DNA of 9,585 nt from Citricoccus sp. WCRC_4 (GCA_026645375.1 JAPFFX010000217.1:1-9585), one strand, 5' to 3'. Positions 1-6,394 are shown, counted from the stretch's first letter. Translations and numbers: made by a program. Notes: a model not told the origin generated them from the letters alone.

Positions 1-588
1 GCTGGGGGTCACCTCGAAGCCGGTCGCCCCGTAGATGCCCGCCGTCAGGGCCACGACGTAGAACAGGCCGATCACCGCCGCCAGGGACATCTTCCAGGTA
101 CGGAAGTAGATCGCCATGAGCACGGTGACCAGCAGGAGGAACACGATGAGCCCGATCACCATCTGCTGGGACACGGCCTCACCCCAGGTGGGACCGATGT
201 AGGTCGAGGTCACGCGGTCCTCGCCCACTCCGTAGGCCTGCTGCAGGTTCTGCCCCACGGCCAGGGTCTGGTCGTCGTCCAGCTGGTCGGTCTGGATCCG
301 CATGGTGCCCGGGGCGATGTTGGTGACCGTCGCCTCGGCCCCGCGGACCGCCTCGCTCACGGCGCGTTCTCCGGCGGCGACGTCCGTGGACTGCACGCTC
401 GAGACCGTGAACTCCGAACCCCCGCGGAAGTCGATGCCGAGGTTGAACCCGCCGCGGGCCAGGGTCAGGCCGCCGGCGATCACGAGCAGGACCAGGGAGA
501 TGGCGAACCAGAGCTTCCACTTGCCGACGAACGGGTAGGACGTCTTGCCGGTGTAGAGGCGGTTGCCCCACTGTGCCAGTGCACTCAC
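1..588 (-). CDS. secF: Protein translocase subunit SecF (3' end cut by window edge)
   Basis: SecF is an inner-membrane subunit of the SecDF complex, which uses the proton gradient to pull secreted proteins out of the SecYEG channel. The frame is open from a GTG at 588 to position 1, giving the first 196 residues; the family is usually 300-400 aa, so about half is present. Visible parts are a short cytoplasmic N-terminus, a first membrane segment at about residues 25-45, the SecF signature FNLGIDFRGG at 48-57, an extracytoplasmic P1 domain at about 58-140 ending in the GPTWGE motif (132-137), and membrane segments at about 143-161 and 168-190. The remaining membrane segments lie beyond the edge. 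The GTG start is supported by a GGAGGAG ribosome binding site 5 nt upstream. It overlaps the secD stop in a GTGA arrangement, indicating translational coupling. Family assignment is secure. Confidence 0.95.
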   Translation of the reverse strand, partial: MSALAQWGNRLYTGKTSYPFVGKWKLWFAISLVLLVIAGGLTLARGGFNLGIDFRGGSEFTVSSVQSTDVAAGERAVSEAVRGAEATVTNIAPGTMRIQTDQLDDDQTLAVGQNLQQAYGVGEDRVTSTYIGPTWGEAVSQQMVIGLIVFLLLVTVLMAIYFRTWKMSLAAVIGLFYVVALTAGIYGATGFEVTPS

Positions 589-2351
589 TTCTGCTCCTCC
601 GTCCGGTCGGCCGGGGTGGTGGCCCCGGCCGCCTGCGAGCCGACGCCGGACATCTGTTCGGCGCGCCGGCGCTCGGCGATCGTCTGGCGGCGGTCCGCCT
701 CCCTGGCGGACCTCCGGCCCTTCTTCGAGGACGTGGCCTCCGGGCTCGGCCGGAACTGCCGGACCTTGCCGGCGCCCTGGTACAGCGGCTCACGGCCCAG
801 CAGCGAGGGATCGAGGCCGGACATCCGGTGTCCACCGCCGAAGAACCGGGTGTGGGCGAGCAACTGCATGACGGGGTGGGTGAACATGAACACCACGACC
901 AGGTCGGCGATCGCGGTCAGGCCGAGGGTGAAGGCGAACCCGCGCACGTTGCCCACGGCCACGAAGTACAGCACCACGGCGGCGAGCAGGTTCACGGCCT
1001 TGGAGGCGGTGATCGTGCGCTTGGCCCGGGACCAGCCGTACTCGACGGCCTCCGGCAGCGACCGGCCGGCCCGCAACTCGTCCTTGATGCGCTCGAAGTA
1101 CACGATGAACGAGTCCGCGGTCAGGCCGATGGCCACGATCAGGCCCGCGATGCCCGCCAGGGAGAGCCGGTAGTTGTCCGACCAGCCCAGCAGGACGATG
1201 GCCAGGTAGGTGAGCAGTCCCGTCACCACGAGCGAGGCGATGGTCACGAGGCCGAGCACGCGGTACTGGAAGAACGAGTACGCGGCGACCAGGGCCAGGC
1301 CGATCAGGCCGGCGATCAGGCCCAGCCGCAGCTGGTCCTCGCCCAGGGTCGCGGAGATCTGCTGTTCGGACTCGATGGTGAAGCTGATCGGCAGGGCGCC
1401 GTACTTGAGCTGTTCGGCCAGGGCGGCGGCGGACTGCTCGGTGAAATTGCCGGTGATCTGCGCCCGTCCGTCGGTGATCACCGCGTTGGACTGGGGTGCG
1501 GAGACCACCGTGCCGTCCAGGACGATGGCGAACTGCTTGCGCGGGTCACCCTCCGGGAAGGGGGTCAGCCGCTGGGTGACCTCGCGGAAGGCGTCGGCGC
1601 CCTCGCCGTTGAAGGTCAGGTTGACCGCCCACTGGTTGGTGGACACCCCGGTGGCCGTGTTGACGAGTCCGAAGTCGGCACCGGCGATGTCCGTGCCCTG
1701 GACCTCCACGGGGCCGAGCAGGTACTTCACGCCGGGCTGGCCGGACTCCTCGTCGCCGGGCTGGCAGGCGATGGACGGCTCGTCCGCCGGGAATTCCTTG
1801 CGGTCCGGGTCGTTCATCTCCGCCGCGCAGTCGTAGGCCTCGAACTCGGCGGCCAGTTCCGGGGTGACCCAGTTCGGGTCGGAGCCGTTCTGCGGTTCAG
1901 CGGTCGGTTCGGGGAACTCCTCCACCGGCGTGCGCTGGTCCTCGGGGACCGGTTCGAAGGGTCCCATGGTGATGACCGGGCGGAACTCCATGTTCGCCGA
2001 GGCCTGGATCAGCGCGCGGGTCTCCGCCTCGGGCACGCCGGGCAGGGACACCACGACGTTGCTGCCGCCCTGGGTCGCGATCTCCGCCTCGGCCACGCCG
2101 GAACCGTCCACGCGCTGCCGGATGATCTCCACGGCCTGGTCGAGCTGTTCCTGGGTGACCTGCTGGTCCCCGGCGACCTCGGGGGCCAGCACCATCTGGG
2201 TGCCGCCCTCCAGGTCGAGTGCCAGCTTCGGGGCCCATTGCGCCTGCTGGGTGGCGATACCGACGCCGAGGATCGCCGTGAGGACGACGATCAGGCCGGT
2301 GAGCCACCAGAGCGTGCGCCGGGCGCGTCCTCGGGGGGTCTTGTCTGCCAT
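585..2351 (-). CDS. secD: Protein translocase subunit SecD
   Basis: SecD (588 aa) partners SecF and YajC at the Sec translocon and drives late, proton-dependent steps of protein export. Predicted order: membrane segment 1 at about residues 14-33; the signature LALDLEGG at 43-50; a large extracytoplasmic P1 domain up to about 335 with the conserved stretch around TGNFTEQSAAALAEQL (300-315); then five membrane segments at about 341-361, 365-388, 396-418, 450-468 and 472-494. The fourth carries GLTADSF followed by ERIKDE; Asp413 matches the aspartate needed for proton-coupled function in characterised SecDF proteins. Actinobacterial traits are an acidic insert at about 138-206 containing two cysteines (C175, C196) and a hydrophilic basic tail after 495. 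The ATG at 2351 has no strong ribosome binding site, but a stop codon lies a short way upstream in the same frame, so no longer start is plausible. It follows yajC after 65 nt. Confidence 0.97.
   Translation of the reverse strand: MADKTPRGRARRTLWWLTGLIVVLTAILGVGIATQQAQWAPKLALDLEGGTQMVLAPEVAGDQQVTQEQLDQAVEIIRQRVDGSGVAEAEIATQGGSNVVVSLPGVPEAETRALIQASANMEFRPVITMGPFEPVPEDQRTPVEEFPEPTAEPQNGSDPNWVTPELAAEFEAYDCAAEMNDPDRKEFPADEPSIACQPGDEESGQPGVKYLLGPVEVQGTDIAGADFGLVNTATGVSTNQWAVNLTFNGEGADAFREVTQRLTPFPEGDPRKQFAIVLDGTVVSAPQSNAVITDGRAQITGNFTEQSAAALAEQLKYGALPISFTIESEQQISATLGEDQLRLGLIAGLIGLALVAAYSFFQYRVLGLVTIASLVVTGLLTYLAIVLLGWSDNYRLSLAGIAGLIVAIGLTADSFIVYFERIKDELRAGRSLPEAVEYGWSRAKRTITASKAVNLLAAVVLYFVAVGNVRGFAFTLGLTAIADLVVVFMFTHPVMQLLAHTRFFGGGHRMSGLDPSLLGREPLYQGAGKVRQFRPSPEATSSKKGRRSAREADRRQTIAERRRAEQMSGVGSQAAGATTPADRTEEQK
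594..600 (-). promoter_or_regulatory. Ribosome binding site of secF inside the secD 3' end
   Basis: On the minus strand GGAGGAG lies 5 nt before the secF GTG start. It is encoded within the last codons of secD (…EEQK). It decides the secF start and suits coupled translation of the two subunits in equal amounts. Confidence 0.8.
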
Positions 2352-2397
2352 GGGAGATTGACGGCTTTCAGTTCACGGTGGGAAGGGCGGTGCTGGT

Positions 2398-2414
2398 CGA
2401 CGGCGGAGCCGTCG
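2398..2414 (-). other. Small intercistronic hairpin between yajC and secD
   Basis: CGACGGC and GCCGTCG form a perfect 7-bp stem around a 3-nt loop, two bases after the yajC stop. No U-run follows, so it is not a classical terminator. It could stabilise or process the mRNA, or be chance in GC-rich DNA. Confidence 0.4.
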
Positions 2415-2416
2415 GA

Positions 2417-2938
2417 TCAGGGACGGTTGCCCTCGGGCCGCTGGTCGTCCGGTCCGGTGCCGTCGGTGTCCTCGGGACGGCCCGGGGTCTCGTCCAGGGC
2501 GGCCGGGGAGTCCGGGACGGCGTCCCCGGTGGCCTCGTCGCGGTAGGTCGGCGCCTCGTAGGACGCGGCCTCGGCCGGCGCCGCGGCGGCCGGCTCGACG
2601 GCCTTGCCGATGGCCTGCAGGTGCACGGTGGCGGTGGTGCCCGGGGAGAGTTCGATGACGGCCTTGTTCTCCTCGGTGTCCACCGAGACGATCGTGCCGA
2701 ACAGGCCCATGGTGGTCATGACCTCGACGCCCGGGGCCAGGCTGCTGCGCAGTTCCTGCTGCTGCTGCTGGGCCTTCTTGCTGCGCCGGAACATGCTGAA
2801 GATCAGGAAGCCGAAGATCAGCAGCATGATCAGCAGGAAGGGGTCGAACGGCAGGCCGGGGTTCTGCGCGGCTCCGCCTTCGGCGACGATCGAGGCGGTG
2901 GTCAGGTCAGTCAACAGGGTCACGTCGGGACACCACAT
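2417..2938 (-). CDS. yajC: Preprotein translocase subunit YajC
   Basis: YajC is a small single-pass membrane protein that joins SecD and SecF as an accessory to the Sec translocon; it is non-essential where tested. The 173-residue product has a hydrophobic segment at about 32-50 (FDPFLLIMLLIFGFLIF). A basic RRSKKAQQQQQ junction follows, then the conserved cytoplasmic YajC core with LAPGVEVMTTMGLFGTIVSVD at about 67-87 and a strand-rich stretch to about 113. The core is typical. The roughly 60-residue tail rich in Pro, Glu, Asp and Ala is longer than in E. coli YajC (110 aa) but common in actinobacteria. The ATG at 2938 gives a 31-residue N-terminal lead, and no good ribosome binding site precedes it. 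An in-frame GTG at 2923 is an alternative start. yajC sits between ruvB (72 nt upstream) and secD (65 nt downstream). Confidence 0.93.
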   Translation of the reverse strand: MWCPDVTLLTDLTTASIVAEGGAAQNPGLPFDPFLLIMLLIFGFLIFSMFRRSKKAQQQQQELRSSLAPGVEVMTTMGLFGTIVSVDTEENKAVIELSPGTTATVHLQAIGKAVEPAAAAPAEAASYEAPTYRDEATGDAVPDSPAALDETPGRPEDTDGTGPDDQRPEGNRP

Positions 2939-2968
2939 TCCAGGGTCGGGGCACAGGGCAACTTCACC

Positions 2969-2974
2969 AGTCTA
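2969..2974 (-). promoter_or_regulatory. Possible -10 element for yajC-secD-secF
   Basis: TAGACT on the minus strand fits the TANNNT actinobacterial -10 pattern and lies 30 nt before the yajC ATG, so a transcript would have a leader of about 24 nt. No recognisable -35 is present at 17-19 nt spacing, so this is tentative. The same hexamer lies upstream of yebC. Confidence 0.25.
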
Positions 2975-3010
2975 CGGTGTGCCGCGTCTCCGGCCGCCCC
3001 GGGAGGTTCC

Positions 3011-4159
3011 TCAGGCGTCGAAGAGCGTGTCGGCCCGCCGCGCGTCGACCGTCCCGGCCGGCGCGCCGTCCACGGGGCTCGCCGTCCCGGGCCCGGCCAC
3101 GGTCCAGAAGGCCGCGCCCGGCGCCTCGGGCGGGGGCGTCAGGCCCAGGTGGTCCCAGGCCGCGGGCATGGCGATCCGGCCACGGGGCGTCCGTCCCAGC
3201 AGTCCCTCGCGGACCAGGAAGGGCTCGGCCACGGTCTCGACCGTCTCGGTCTCCTCCCCCACGGCGATCGCCAGGGTCGACAGTCCCACCGGTCCGCCGC
3301 CGAACTTGGTGCACAGCGCCGTCAGGACCGACCGGTCGAGCCGGTCCAGGCCCATGGCGTCGACCTCGTACATGTCCAGCGCCGCGGAGGCCGCCCGCGC
3401 GTCCACCTGCTCGAGGCCGCCGACCAGGGCCCAGTCCCGGACCCGCCGCAGCAGCCGGTTGGCGATGCGCGGGGTCCCGCGGGAGCGGGAGGCGATCTGG
3501 GTGAAGCCGGCCGAGTTGACCTTCATGTCCAGCAGCAGCGCCGAGCGCCGCAGCACCAGTTCCAGCTCCTCGGTGCTGTAGAACTCCAGATGCCCGGTGA
3601 ACCCGAACCGGTCCCGCAGCGGTCCGGGCAGCAGGCCGGCCCGGGTGGTGGCGCCCACCAGCGTGAACGGGGGGATCTCCAGGGGAATGGAGGTGGCGCC
3701 GGCGCCCTTGCCCACCACGATGTCCACCCGGAAGTCCTCCATGGCCATGTACAGCATCTCCTCGGCGGGCCGGGACATGCGGTGGATCTCGTCGAGGAAC
3801 AGCACCTCGCCCTCGGTGAGCGAGGACAGGATCGCCGCGAGGTCGCCGGCATGCTGGATGGCCGGCCCCGAGGAGATCCGCAGCGGGGCGTTCATCTCGG
3901 CGGCGATGATCATGGCCAGCGTGGTCTTGCCCAGTCCGGGCGGGCCGGAGAGCAGGACGTGGTCGGCGGAGCGGCCGCGCATCCGGGCCGCCTCCAGCAC
4001 GAGCGAGAGCTGACGGCGGACCCGGTGCTGGCCGACGAAGTCGTCGAGGTTCTTCGGGCGCAGCGCCGCCTCGAGCTCGCGCTCCTCGCCGTCCGCGCCG
4101 CCACCGACCATCCGGGCCGCACCGTCCTGTCCCTGCTGGGGGCTGACTGGTTCCGTCAT
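3011..4159 (-). CDS. ruvB: Holliday junction branch migration ATPase RuvB
   Basis: RuvB is the hexameric AAA+ motor that pumps DNA through the RuvA-bound Holliday junction during recombinational repair. The 382-aa product has Walker A GPPGLGKT at 72-79, Walker B FLDEIH at 121-126, sensor 1/arginine-finger region GATTRAG at 169-175, the sensor 2 segment SRGTPRIANRLLRR at about 226-239, and a C-terminal winged-helix domain ending in GLLGRTPRGRIA at 319-330. It is longer than E. coli RuvB (336 aa) owing to an N-terminal extension of about 25 residues and a Pro/Ala/Gly-rich tail from about 342, ending DTLFDA. The ATG at 4159 has AGGAGG 6 nt upstream, which fixes the start over Met17. It follows ruvA after 19 nt, so the two are co-transcribed. 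All catalytic motifs are intact. Confidence 0.97.
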   Translation of the reverse strand: MTEPVSPQQGQDGAARMVGGGADGEERELEAALRPKNLDDFVGQHRVRRQLSLVLEAARMRGRSADHVLLSGPPGLGKTTLAMIIAAEMNAPLRISSGPAIQHAGDLAAILSSLTEGEVLFLDEIHRMSRPAEEMLYMAMEDFRVDIVVGKGAGATSIPLEIPPFTLVGATTRAGLLPGPLRDRFGFTGHLEFYSTEELELVLRRSALLLDMKVNSAGFTQIASRSRGTPRIANRLLRRVRDWALVGGLEQVDARAASAALDMYEVDAMGLDRLDRSVLTALCTKFGGGPVGLSTLAIAVGEETETVETVAEPFLVREGLLGRTPRGRIAMPAAWDHLGLTPPPEAPGAAFWTVAGPGTASPVDGAPAGTVDARRADTLFDA

Positions 4160-4165
4160 GTCCTG

Positions 4166-4171
4166 CCTCCT
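4166..4171 (-). promoter_or_regulatory. Strong ribosome binding site of ruvB
   Basis: AGGAGG on the minus strand lies 6 nt before the ruvB ATG in the 19-nt ruvA-ruvB gap. It selects the upstream ATG as the start over the internal Met17. Confidence 0.8.
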
Positions 4172-4178
4172 GCGTTCC

Positions 4179-4820
4179 TCATGAGCGTCCCGACCGCGCG
4201 GACTGGCCCTGGCCCAGGTGCCGCAGGGTGGCCCGCAGCACCGTGGCCACGTCCGCGGACTCCTCGAGCTCGGGCTCGTGCCGCAGCGTGTCCTGCACGG
4301 CCTTGTCGGCGTCCTTCTCCGTCCAGCCCAGGCCGGTGAGGGCCTCGAGCACGGGGTCCAGCCAGGGCGTGTCCGTCGAGGGACCGGCCACGTCCGGACC
4401 GCCGGCCACCGGGGTCCCGGTGGGCACCAGCTTGTCCGCCAGTTCCAGCACGATCCGGCGGGCGCCCTTCGGTCCGATGCCCGGGACCCTGGTGAACGTC
4501 TTGTCGTCCCCGGAGGAGGCGGCGATGCGCACGGTCTCGGGATCGTGCACGGCGAGCACGGCCATCGCCAGCCGAGGGCCCACGCCGGAGACGCCGATGA
4601 GGACCTCGAAGACCTCCTTCTCGTCCGGGGTGGCGAAGCCGTAGAGGGTCATGGAGTCCTCGCGCACCACCATGGTGGTGAGCACCCGGCCGGAGTCCCC
4701 GACGTGCAGGTGCGAGATCGTCTGCGGCGTGGCCGAGAACTGCATGCCGAAGCCGGCCACGTTGATCACGGCGTGGTTGAGCCCCACGGATTCCACCGTG
4801 CCGGACAGGGACGAGATCAT
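4179..4820 (-). CDS. ruvA: Holliday junction DNA-binding protein RuvA
   Basis: RuvA binds the four-way junction as a tetramer, holds it open and recruits RuvB rings. The 213-aa product has the three expected domains. An OB-fold covers residues 1-62 and begins MISSLSGTVESVG. It ends with the REDSMTLYGF motif, whose acidic pair E54/D55 matches the acidic pin that parts strands at the crossover. A tandem helix-hairpin-helix domain has VSGVGPRLA at 77-85 and VPGIGPKGA at 112-120, followed by RRIVLELADK. A flexible linker (about 132-152) leads to the small RuvB-binding domain III at about 154-202 (ALTGLGWTEKDADKAV). Length is close to the family norm of about 200. The ATG at 4820 has only a distant GGAG (10 nt). 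The 90-nt gap from ruvC carries a palindrome and a possible promoter. Confidence 0.97.
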   Translation of the reverse strand: MISSLSGTVESVGLNHAVINVAGFGMQFSATPQTISHLHVGDSGRVLTTMVVREDSMTLYGFATPDEKEVFEVLIGVSGVGPRLAMAVLAVHDPETVRIAASSGDDKTFTRVPGIGPKGARRIVLELADKLVPTGTPVAGGPDVAGPSTDTPWLDPVLEALTGLGWTEKDADKAVQDTLRHEPELEESADVATVLRATLRHLGQGQSARSGRS

Positions 4821-4869
4821 GCTGGCTTCACTCCAGGGTCGGGGTCGGACGACAGGGGCGCGTCGGACA

Positions 4870-4893
4870 CTGTTCGAAGATATCTACGAACAG
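4870..4893. promoter_or_regulatory. 24-nt near-perfect palindrome, candidate LexA-like operator
   Basis: The arms CTGTTCG (4870-4876) and CGAACAG (4887-4893) are exact reverse complements. The 10-nt centre AAGATATCTA is itself palindromic apart from one base pair. The inner 16-mer TCGAAGATATCTACGA (4874-4889) matches the actinobacterial/Gram-positive SOS box TCGAACATATGTTCGA at 13 of 16 positions; two of the differences are a symmetric C/G swap that preserves the dyad. ruv genes are SOS-controlled in several bacteria, which makes LexA plausible, but the symmetric swap falls in the conserved half-site, so another dimeric regulator is possible. No U-run follows on either strand, which argues against a terminator. 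Confidence 0.5.
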
Positions 4894-4906
4894 CCTATCC
4901 TGTCTT
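4877..4906 (-). promoter_or_regulatory. Possible promoter for ruvA-ruvB (and downstream genes)
   Basis: On the minus strand AAGACA (4906-4901; 4 of 6 to TTGACA) is followed after 18 nt by TATCTT (4882-4877), a reasonable -10. Transcription would start near 4870, about 50 nt before the ruvA ATG. The -10 lies inside the palindrome, as expected for a repressor-controlled promoter. TAGGCT at 4897-4892 is an alternative -10. Confidence 0.35.
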
Positions 4907-4910
4907 CCCC

Positions 4911-5615
4911 TCAGACCCGGGATCCGCTCCCCCATCCGGTGGAGCCGCGGGACCGGCGCTCCGCCTCGAGCCAGGCCCGCTGGGCCGCCGTCGCGCCGCG
5001 ACCCCCCGCACCGGCCTTCGCGGCCGAGGCCGGGAAGCGGGAGTCCTTGCGGGGGCTGGTGAGGTTCCCGGTCTCGAGGCCGCGGCCGAGCAGTCCACCG
5101 CGCCAGGCGTGCGTGATGGCCAGGGCCAGCGCGTCGGCGGCGTCGGCCGGCCTCGGCGGTGCGTCCAGCCGCAGGATCCGGGTCACCATGGCCGCGATCT
5201 GGTCCTTGCCGGCATCACCGTGGCCGGTGACCGCGGCCTTCACCTCCGAGGGCGTGTGCAACGCCACCGGCAGCCCCCGCCGTGCGGCGGCTGCGATGAC
5301 CACGCCGGAGGCCTGGGCGGTGCCCATCACCGTCGGGGTGTTGTTCTGCGCGAACATGCGCTCCACGGCCACGTGGTCCGGGGTGTGCCGATCCAGCCAC
5401 TCGTCGATCGCCTCGTCGATGGCCAGCAGGCGCTTGTCCAGCGTGGTCTCGGCCCCGGTCCCGACGACGGTCACCCCCACGAGCGTGGCGGTGCGGTTCG
5501 GCGCCACGTCCACGACGGCGATGCCGCACCGGGTCAGCCCCGGGTCGACGCCCAGCACGCGCAGCGTGCGCGCGGCCGGCCGGGCCGCGCTGACCGGTCC
5601 CGGTCCCCCAGCCAC
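4911..5615 (-). CDS. ruvC: Crossover junction endodeoxyribonuclease RuvC
   Basis: RuvC is the dimeric, metal-dependent resolvase that nicks two opposite strands of the Holliday junction after RuvAB migration. The 234-aa product keeps all four acidic catalytic residues of the RNase H-like fold: D24 in VLGVDPGLTRCG, E85 in VAVERMF, and D158 and D161 in PADAADALALAITH. F88 corresponds to the aromatic residue that contacts the opened junction. The core ends at about 172; E. coli RuvC is 173 aa. The remaining 60 residues form a basic, Gly/Ser/Ala-rich low-complexity tail. The GTG at 5615 gives 17 extra residues before the conserved core; GAGGA lies 11 nt upstream inside the yebC end. A nearer canonical start is lacking because the usual initial Met position is CTG (Leu18), although GTG at codon 20 exists. 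It begins 7 nt after the yebC stop, so the two are coupled. Confidence 0.95.
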   Translation of the reverse strand: MAGGPGPVSAARPAARTLRVLGVDPGLTRCGIAVVDVAPNRTATLVGVTVVGTGAETTLDKRLLAIDEAIDEWLDRHTPDHVAVERMFAQNNTPTVMGTAQASGVVIAAAARRGLPVALHTPSEVKAAVTGHGDAGKDQIAAMVTRILRLDAPPRPADAADALALAITHAWRGGLLGRGLETGNLTSPRKDSRFPASAAKAGAGGRGATAAQRAWLEAERRSRGSTGWGSGSRV

Positions 5616-5622
5616 GATCCGG

Positions 5623-6378
5623 TCAGTCCTCGTCGAGCTGGGCGAGGACCTCGGGCGCGATGTCGACGTTGGAGTAGACGCCCTGCACGTCGTCGAGGTC
5701 CTCGAGGGCCTCCTCGAGGTGCAGGAACGTCTTGGCGCCCTTGGCGTCGAGGTCGACCTTCATGGTGGCGACGAATTCCATCTCGTCCGTGTCGTACTCG
5801 ATGCCGGCCTCGTCCAGTGCCGCGGTCACGGCGGACATGTCCGAGGGGTCGCACAGGACCTCGAAGGAGTCACCGGACTTCACGACCTCCTCGGCACCGG
5901 CGTCGAGGACGGCCATGAGGACCTCGTCCTCGGTGGTCCCCTCGGCCGGCAGGCGGACGACTCCGGTGCGGTTGAACAGGAACGCGACGGAGCCGGCGTC
6001 GGCCATGGTCCCGCCGTTGCGGGTCACGGCGGTGCGGACGTCGGCGGCGGCGCGGTTCTTGTTGTCCGTCAGGCACTCGACCATCAGCGCCGAGCCCTGC
6101 GGTCCGCGCACCTCGTAGATGATCTCGGTGTAGTCGATGACCTCGCCGGTGAGCCCGGCGCCGCGCTTGATGGCGCGGTCGATGTTGTCATTGGGAACCG
6201 ACTGCTTCTTGGCCTTGGTCACGGCCAGCTCGAGGGCGGGGTTGCCGTCCAGGTCCGGGCCGCCGACGCGGGCCGCGACCTCGATGCCCTTGACGTACTT
6301 GGCGAAGGCCTTCGCCCGCCGCGCGTCGATCACGGCCTTCTTGTGCTTGGTGGTCGCCCACTTGGAATGCCCTGCCAC
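5623..6378 (-). CDS. yebC: YebC/PmpR (TACO1) family translation/regulatory protein
   Basis: This family includes bacterial YebC/PmpR and mitochondrial TACO1. Members were first described as transcription regulators; more recent work ties them to translation, including relief of ribosome stalling at proline stretches. The 251-aa product starts AGHSKWATTKHKKAVIDARR, the diagnostic N-terminus. It continues through IEVAARVGG, NIDRAIKRG, VECLTDNKNR, TRNGGTMADAGSV and a C-terminal domain ending EDLDDVQGVYSNVDI. Length is normal. The start is GTG at 6378, with GGAGGAG 5 nt upstream and the conserved first residues right after it; an ATG farther upstream (6579) would add 67 residues unlike the family. 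The stretch YEVRGPQG replaces the commoner YEGYGP(G/N)G. It is the first gene of the minus-strand block and lies next to ruvC, as in many bacteria. Confidence 0.95.
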   Translation of the reverse strand: MAGHSKWATTKHKKAVIDARRAKAFAKYVKGIEVAARVGGPDLDGNPALELAVTKAKKQSVPNDNIDRAIKRGAGLTGEVIDYTEIIYEVRGPQGSALMVECLTDNKNRAAADVRTAVTRNGGTMADAGSVAFLFNRTGVVRLPAEGTTEDEVLMAVLDAGAEEVVKSGDSFEVLCDPSDMSAVTAALDEAGIEYDTDEMEFVATMKVDLDAKGAKTFLHLEEALEDLDDVQGVYSNVDIAPEVLAQLDED

Positions 6379-6383
6379 GTGTT

Positions 6384-6390
6384 CTCCTCC
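6384..6390 (-). promoter_or_regulatory. Ribosome binding site of yebC
   Basis: GGAGGAG on the minus strand lies 5 nt before the yebC GTG. It excludes the longer in-frame reading that begins at an upstream ATG. Confidence 0.85.
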
Positions 6391-6394
6391 CCTG

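Noticed and set aside
573..2546. Long open plus-strand frame opposite secD
   Set aside because: The protein is low-complexity (Gly, Arg, Asp, His rich) with no motif, and the opposite strand is a clear SecD. Such stop-free antisense frames are expected in GC-rich DNA.
2756..2770. CTG/CAG x5 tract as a microsatellite or regulatory repeat
   Set aside because: It simply encodes the QQQQQ run in YajC; five units is too short to claim phase variation.
2378..4339. Long open plus-strand frame opposite yajC and ruvB
   Set aside because: Composition is typical of an antisense shadow, it spans two real genes and their gap, and it has no recognisable domain.
4870..4893. Palindrome read as a rho-independent terminator after ruvC
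   Set aside because: The stem is only 7 bp with a 10-nt loop, not especially GC-rich, and is not followed by a U-run on either strand. An operator fits better.
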